Source: Rhinopithecus roxellana (Eukaryota; Chordata; Mammalia; Primates; Cercopithecidae). From it: 64,000 nt of DNA. The notes beneath the pieces are model-generated. The model saw only the letters and a program-made list of their open reading frames with translations, was not told the DNA's origin and made no database searches. The number at the start of each line of letters is the position of its first letter. Within the stretch, counting starts at the first letter, position 1. Position numbers and translations under genes: made by a program. The stretch spans positions 70,522,095 through 70,586,094 of the forward strand of contig NC_044557.1 of assembly GCF_007565055.1 (NCBI RefSeq), read 5' to 3'. This document shows, one piece after another, positions 58,836-64,000 of this stretch.

Positions 58836-59127
58836 GGTGGCTCACACATGTAATCCCAGCACTTTGGGAGGCCGAGGCAGGCGGATCACGAGGTCAGGAG
58901 ATTGAAACCATTGTGGTGAACATGATGTAACCCTGTCTCTACTAAAAGAAATACAAAAAAATTAGCCGGGCGTGGTGGCGGGCACCTGTAGTCCCAGCTA
59001 CTTGGGAGGCTGAGGCAGGAGAATGGCGTGAACCCGGGAGGTGGAGCTTGCAGTGAGCCGAGATCGCGCCACTGCACTCCAGCCTGGGTGACAGAGTGAG
59101 ATTCCAGCTCAAAAATAAATAAATAAA
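58836..59127 (+). mobile_element. AluY SINE, slightly 5'-truncated
   Basis: Begins at 'GGTGGCTCAC' (about 10 bases missing). AluY-type 'CACGAGGTCAGGAGATTG' and 'AGAATGGCGTGAACCCGGGA', tail (AAAT)n. Perfect 12-bp duplication TAAACATATTTT at 58824-58835 and 59128-59139. Inserted near the Tigger 5' end. Confidence 0.95.
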
Positions 59128-59316
59128 TAAACATATTTTATACATTTGTGACAAACCTTTTTATTTTTTTCAATATTTCCAGGTTACAAAGTCACCTGCA
59201 AGTTTTTTAAAATTGTCACAGATCTCAAAAATATTTTAAGATACATTTATTTTTTAAAATTCACATGTAACTGGATTCTCACAGTTCAAATCCATGTTGT
59301 TCGAAGGTCAACTGTA

Positions 59317-59465
59317 GTGCCTGGCTTTAATACTGTAATTTTATTATTATTGGTGATAGTATTGTGATTGTTTTCATCTACCTAATAGGATCATTATAAG
59401 AATTAAATGTGATAATTCATGTGAAACTTAGGGCTCGATAAATGTTAGCTGTTACTGTTTGTCAT
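59317..59465 (+). mobile_element. MIR 3' remainder and a further partial MIR
   Basis: 'GTGCCTGGC' continues the MIR split by the Tigger. From about 59378 a second piece, 'CCTAATAGGATCATTATAAG' to 'CTCGATAAATGTTAGCTGTT', is a separate MIR 3' half. Confidence 0.7.
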
Positions 59466-60567
59466 TTCCAGCTGTAATGTGCAGGTGTATCTGTGATTCT
59501 CATGTTGCCTGGGGACTGAATGGCTGTCAGAATAAAAGGGAGTAAATGGGAAGTAAATTTAAAGGCCTTCCATATGGTTGATACAGTATTTATCCCTACA
59601 TTTAAAATCATCGGTGACACCGACCTTAACTTGACAATAATTATTAACTAGTGCTAATGTCCTTAAGTGACCTTGTTAAATAAATAGTTGAGAATAGTTT
59701 ATTATCAGTGTATGAATTTTATGTAACTGGTCATTCTACAAAGATTGAGTGTGACTGAAGGAGTCCTTAACTTTTTGTGTTTATATCATTATTTCACAAA
59801 GCACACTATCCTTAATATATTGAAAAAAATAAATTGGTAAACATTCTAGCCAAATTGCCATGAATTCAAAATTACTGGAGTCAATGTAGATTACTTTTTA
59901 TTGTATTATGTATTTTAGGCCTTCTCAAATCACCAGAAGTTGACAGAGATTGCATTTTAATTCACACTTGCAAAGCAGAATAGAAGGACAATAAAAAAAA
60001 AAATCTCATGTTTGAATTCTTTTGTGTCAGAATAGTAGGTAAGGAAGTTCTTGGCAAAGAGAGTACCTATATAAAAAAGGATGAAGTGAAGTGCTTGGCT
60101 GGTAGACAATTTTTTGTTTAGAGATAAACATTGAACTTAGTTAAATCCAGAAAAACAGAATATTTTAGGATGACAGTTGGGTAAGTTAGAGTGAGATGTC
60201 AGTGCCTTTTAGGTAATCATTAAATTTATCATAATAAATATGGTTAATTCTAAAAAATAATTTGTACTATAACTTAATTTTTCCTACTGATTGTTTTTCA
60301 TTATAAACCCATTATGAACTTTAGCAGTAAGAAAAGGTTTTCCTGCAAGCAAGATCTAAAAATTAGAATAGGTTTCTAAGAAAAATTGGACAATGTATAT
60401 ATATGTATATGTGATTGTGTGTGTATACTTTGTTCTACAGTAGGAAATTAAATTTAACTACATTTAAATAATCTATGATAGTTTGTTTCTCATCCAATTC
60501 TCTTCCAGTCCTATACTTTTGATAATTTATAGATATTCTCCATTGAATACAGTAGCAATTCAATACC
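59466..60567. other. Unique AT-rich DNA
   Basis: No gene or repeat recognised. Short (TA)/(TG) tract near 60393-60425. Confidence 0.45.
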
Positions 60568-60615
60568 CAGAGGAGAAACAGTGTGACTTCCTCAGAGGAG
60601 AAAAAGTGTGACTTT
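60568..60615 (+). repeat. Tandem duplication of about 24 bp
   Basis: CAGAGGAGAAACAGTGTGAC and CAGAGGAGAAAAAGTGTGAC lie in direct tandem with CTTCCT/CTTTTC between. Confidence 0.85.
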
Positions 60616-62118
60616 TCAATAGGTTGTATCACTTTTACAATTCCATCCTAACTAAATATTACATTAACATAAAAACTATAACAGCAATAATTAGCTTTTT
60701 GGATCTAAATATTGCCCTAAATATTTAGAATAATATAGTGTTAGTATCTGTCTTGTATTGTCTGTTTCTCTAGGATTGTGCCTGTTTAAACTACTTTTGG
60801 AAATTAGTACCAACCTAATGCATGCCATCATTTTATGATACCTAATGGAATCATAAGTAAAACTCTTTCATTCAATTCCCATTAACATAAGTCTATGCAC
60901 TGTCTCATCTACCTAATGAGTCTTTATTGCCTTCTGTAGTATAACTTCAGATTTTCTCTACTGCTAATAGGAAATAATTACTTCCACTAAATTCACTTAC
61001 ACTGTTGCATTGTGTAATTCCAGAGAGCGCTATTGCATCGTTGCTCCCCACCCCAATCCCCCTGGTATTGTGCAGTACACAGTCTGCCTGACCATCCAAA
61101 GCAGCCATGGCATTACCTTCTTTGCACAAGCGCAGAGGAATACAATTTGAGGTTTTTATTTTTACTATTTAGAGACAGACAATTAAATGACATAGGATTT
61201 ACATAAACTAGCATTTTTATAAAGATCCAGAATTTGATAACATGACTTAGTTGCTATAAATGTAATCAATATTCACGTCTGTTTTTTTGTTTGGCAGTTC
61301 ATAGTTATTCCTAAATTGGAAGCAACACTTGGGAACATAAAGATTTGGACTTTTAAATTTACTCACCAAAAGATAATAGAGTTTTTACTTTGATTTAAAG
61401 AACAAACATAAGAGACTTTACTGGAATGTAAATAGTTTTGGCATATTTACAGTGCAATGTTTTCAGTTGTGAAGTTGGTTAGTTATGTAGGCAGGAGCTG
61501 TAGGAGTTGTGATAGTCAGTATATTACAAGAATTTTGCAACTCCCTGATTTCTCTATGTTTTTAACAACTATGGTAGCAATGCCTCAAATTTCTGGGATC
61601 CTCCCCACAGTGGTTCCAGAATAACTGATTATTTTTTCATTAATCTTCAAACTATATGTGATAAATAATTGGGAAGATGGAAAGATGATGGAAAAGAGGA
61701 AAAACCTTGAAAGATCAATTGACTTTGCTAATGCCACACACCAATATGCAGACCCAGCTCTGATCTCTTGTTTTTCTGCGTTGTGATATTTATCCAATTA
61801 TCTTGCTTCTAAAATTCAAACCTATTACAGCCATTTCATTCTCTGCATTTTTTTCTCATTTCAGTGTAAAGGCCTTGTGTGAGAAGGTTTTACTTTAGTC
61901 TTTAACTTGGCTTATGGAAAAATATTAACTGCTATGTGTATAGTAATTCTCCTTTTTTCCCTTAAAATGCTATTTCCTTTGTACTACTAATATACTTTGA
62001 TTGGCTGACTGGATACTGAGTGTTAACTATAGAGGTATTTCATACCACTTGAGTAATAACTTTGCTTCATTCTTTCATGTGTTTCTATATGGTTTTATGG
62101 ACTAGATAATGCTACATG
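60616..62118. other. Unique DNA with an unassigned GC-richer patch
   Basis: A GC-richer patch at about 61018-61140 interrupts AT-rich DNA and may be a relic element. No gene recognised; the minus frame there (60947-61129) has no domain I know. Confidence 0.4.
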
Positions 62119-62179
62119 ATAAGGGTTTACTGTGAGCCCTCAGTAAGGGATTTGCTGTGAGCCCTCAGTAAACCCTTAT
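62119..62179. repeat. 14-bp inverted repeat combined with a 17-bp direct repeat
   Basis: ATAAGGGTTTACTG (62119-62132) and CAGTAAACCCTTAT (62166-62179) are exact reverse complements. CTGTGAGCCCTCAGTAA occurs at 62130-62146 and again at 62155-62171. Confidence 0.92.
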
Positions 62180-64000
62180 TTTGTAGCATAGCAAAATGTG
62201 CTCCAGCACTGGGGGAGGTGTCTGGCTTTATGCATCCCCCCTCCACCAATCACCAGCCATGTAAACTTACACAGTCATGTAAGATTTCCGAGCCTTAAAT
62301 TCCTCATAGAAATAAAAAATACCTGCCTTGCCTATCTCACAAAAGGTTGTGTGGATCAGATTATTTAATGTGCATGAAAAACTCTTTAGACCAATAAAAT
62401 GCCATATGAATCCAAGGAAGGGAATGATTGAATACTTCTCAAATGAATTAAGGTGACAATTATCATATAAAAGCTTCTTTGCTTCAGGTCACTGAGTCAA
62501 AATAAGTTGGTAACTCTGACTCCTACATAACTATCCCCAGCACAGTTAGGACAGCATATGGTTTACCGAGTAAAGAAAGAAAACCAGACCATAGCTAGAA
62601 CTAAGCAAGAATGATGAGGTGAGTAACAGTAGCCTCTCATTTCTTTGAAAAATTTATGTTGTGCTGATCATAAGACAGGCAAGTGCTTTAGTAAATCTTA
62701 GAATCTTGAATAGTTGGGCCTTTGTGACACATAAGACCCTTAATATTACAGACTGGATATTGAATGGGAAGGCCCTACCATGAAGCTATATAACATGGTT
62801 TTCTGCTACCTACTTAATTCTGCATGTTAAATTTGAACAAATAAGCTTTTAGAAAATCATATTAAAGAGTTTCAACAATAAGGAGAGGCTGATATCAGAA
62901 ATATAACACAGCCAGATACAGAAGGCTTTTGCATATTGATTTTTTCAACATAAACAAAACTTTCTAAGGCCGTATTGAATGGTCCTCCAATAAAGTGTTT
63001 TAATAGCCCCAGTAAGAACATCTGACTGACTGCTTTCTATGTGAGCAGGACTTGATTGAAATTGAGGAAAAGACGAGGCATCTTTAGGCTAGAGAGCCAG
63101 GAGAGTAAATTATTAAAATCAGCTATGGGGAATCGGGGAGAGCTTGCACTCAAATTTAGTTTTTGAGAAGGAAAAGTATGAATCATTCTATACGTGGACC
63201 AACTCAATTTTGCCACCTGTTACTTTAAAATTTTAACCTGTTTTATTTTGAAAAAAATGCTGAAACATAACTTAATGGACTCATAGTTTGATTCCTATTA
63301 GGTCAATATTTGTGTCTCAGAATTAAGTTAAGTCCATTAATTTTTGTTGTATTCTGTAGCATCTTCCTCCTAATAGTGATGCAAATGAATTATGGGTAGA
63401 TGAAGTGATTCTAATTTTCTTATATGCTTATAATTCTCTTGGGTTTTCATGAGCAGAATATGTAAGAAAATACATTTGAGATACTGTTGTCAGAAAATTG
63501 GGGATAGGAGAGTACACATGAAAAAATGTACATAGTATTCAAGGAAGCCTTTATTCACTCATTAAACAGACATTTATTGGGTGCCACATCTGAGACAGAC
63601 CCCATTCTGCATTTATATTTAAATATATCATGGGTATTTATTGAGGAAAAAGGTATGAAATTGCCAAAACAACTTAGGGTAAGTAAAATCAGGCTGCCCC
63701 CATGGCCTCTCTATACTTCCACATCTTGGTGGAGGAAGTATTAGTGATAGGGGCTCTGAAGGGCTGTGGTATGGACATGCCTGCTTCAAGCCTCCAGATT
63801 ATCTGGCAGAAGAGAATGAAGAGCAAGAATTAAAACCCCTCCCCAAGGGATCCAGTCAAGTAAATGCTTTAGCAATGAATGAGTGGGATGATGAGGCAGT
63901 GTGGGATGTTGGGAAGAACAAGAGTTAGGAATTAGAAATAAAATAAAATAAAATAAAAAAACAAGGCTCAAATCCCATCTGTAGCCCCTGCAGGCTCTGT
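62180..64000. other. Unique AT-rich DNA
   Basis: No gene recognised. A short antisense L2-like piece may lie at about 63541-63600 ('ACATTTATTGGGTGCCACAT'). Confidence 0.4.
63936..63961. repeat. (AAAAT)n simple repeat
   Basis: Five AAAAT-type units ending in an A-run. Confidence 0.85.

Larger units (their letters stand above)
54861..59314 (-). mobile_element. Tigger-family (pogo-like) DNA transposon with nested L1 and AluY
   Basis: Terminal inverted repeats: left 'CAGTTTACCCTCGAACAGCG', right reading inward 'CAGTTGACCTTCGAACAACA'. Target TA duplicated at 54859-54860 and 59315-59316, as expected for pogo/Tigger. Transposase runs on the minus strand. After removing the nested L1 (with one target copy) and AluY (with one target copy), about 2.7 kb remain, close to the length I recall for Tigger2. 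The subfamily name is a best guess. Confidence 0.9.

Overview
The window is nuclear DNA of a catarrhine primate, most likely an Old World monkey. The full-length LINE-1 at 36.2-42.4 kb and the short one at 56.1-57.5 kb share a 3' UTR containing 'TTGATGGGTGC' twice and ending 'CCTAGAACTTAAAG', which I associate with cercopithecoid L1s rather than human L1PA. The youngest AluY (52080-52394) carries 'GGCTCAAGCCTG' and 'GATCCGGCCACTG', which I associate with macaque/baboon AluY. Both assignments rest on remembered consensus features, not on a search.

I found no host protein-coding gene, tRNA, rRNA or other host RNA gene that I can support. The window looks like a gene-poor, AT-rich intergenic or intronic stretch built from layers of transposable elements. 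Nearly all open reading frames over 60 codons lie in repeats or are chance frames. One weak candidate 5' exon is noted near 21.2 kb.

Layout. 0-5.2 kb: two Alus, an MIR, an L2 end and unique DNA. 5.2-8.5 kb: an L2 3' end, a solo ERV1-type LTR with a 4-bp target duplication, and an antisense L2. 9-13 kb: several MIR/L2 relics and an MLT1-type LTR. 14.2-18.05 kb: an old L1 with a 2.7-kb 5' inversion (twin priming). 19.5-20.2 kb: two abutting Alus sharing three copies of one target site. 20.2-30.3 kb: mostly unique DNA with L2/MIR relics and an Alu whose tail became a (GT)n array. 30.4-32.7 kb: a MaLR element with both LTRs and internal region. 34.6 kb: an Alu. 36.16-42.36 kb: a full-length L1 with a 5' UTR, an open ORF1 frame whose start codon has changed to GTG, and an ORF2 broken by three 1-bp indels and one nonsense codon. 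44.4-50.6 kb: long antisense L2 remnants and a local inverted duplication (47.8/48.4 kb). 51.3 kb: an L1M 3' end. 52.1 kb: a young AluY. 54.5-59.5 kb: a nest in which a Tigger DNA transposon sits in an MIR, and a twin-primed L1 and an AluY sit in the Tigger. 59.5-64 kb: mostly unique AT-rich DNA.

The elements do not act as a pathway. What the sequence records is a history: ancient L2/MIR, then MaLR and Tigger DNA transposition, then L1/Alu retrotransposition continuing into the monkey lineage. I did not find a previously undescribed functional system. The most interesting items are structural: two clean twin-priming events with readable target duplications, the nested 55-59 kb locus, the 47.8/48.4 kb inverted duplication, and several short perfect hairpins.
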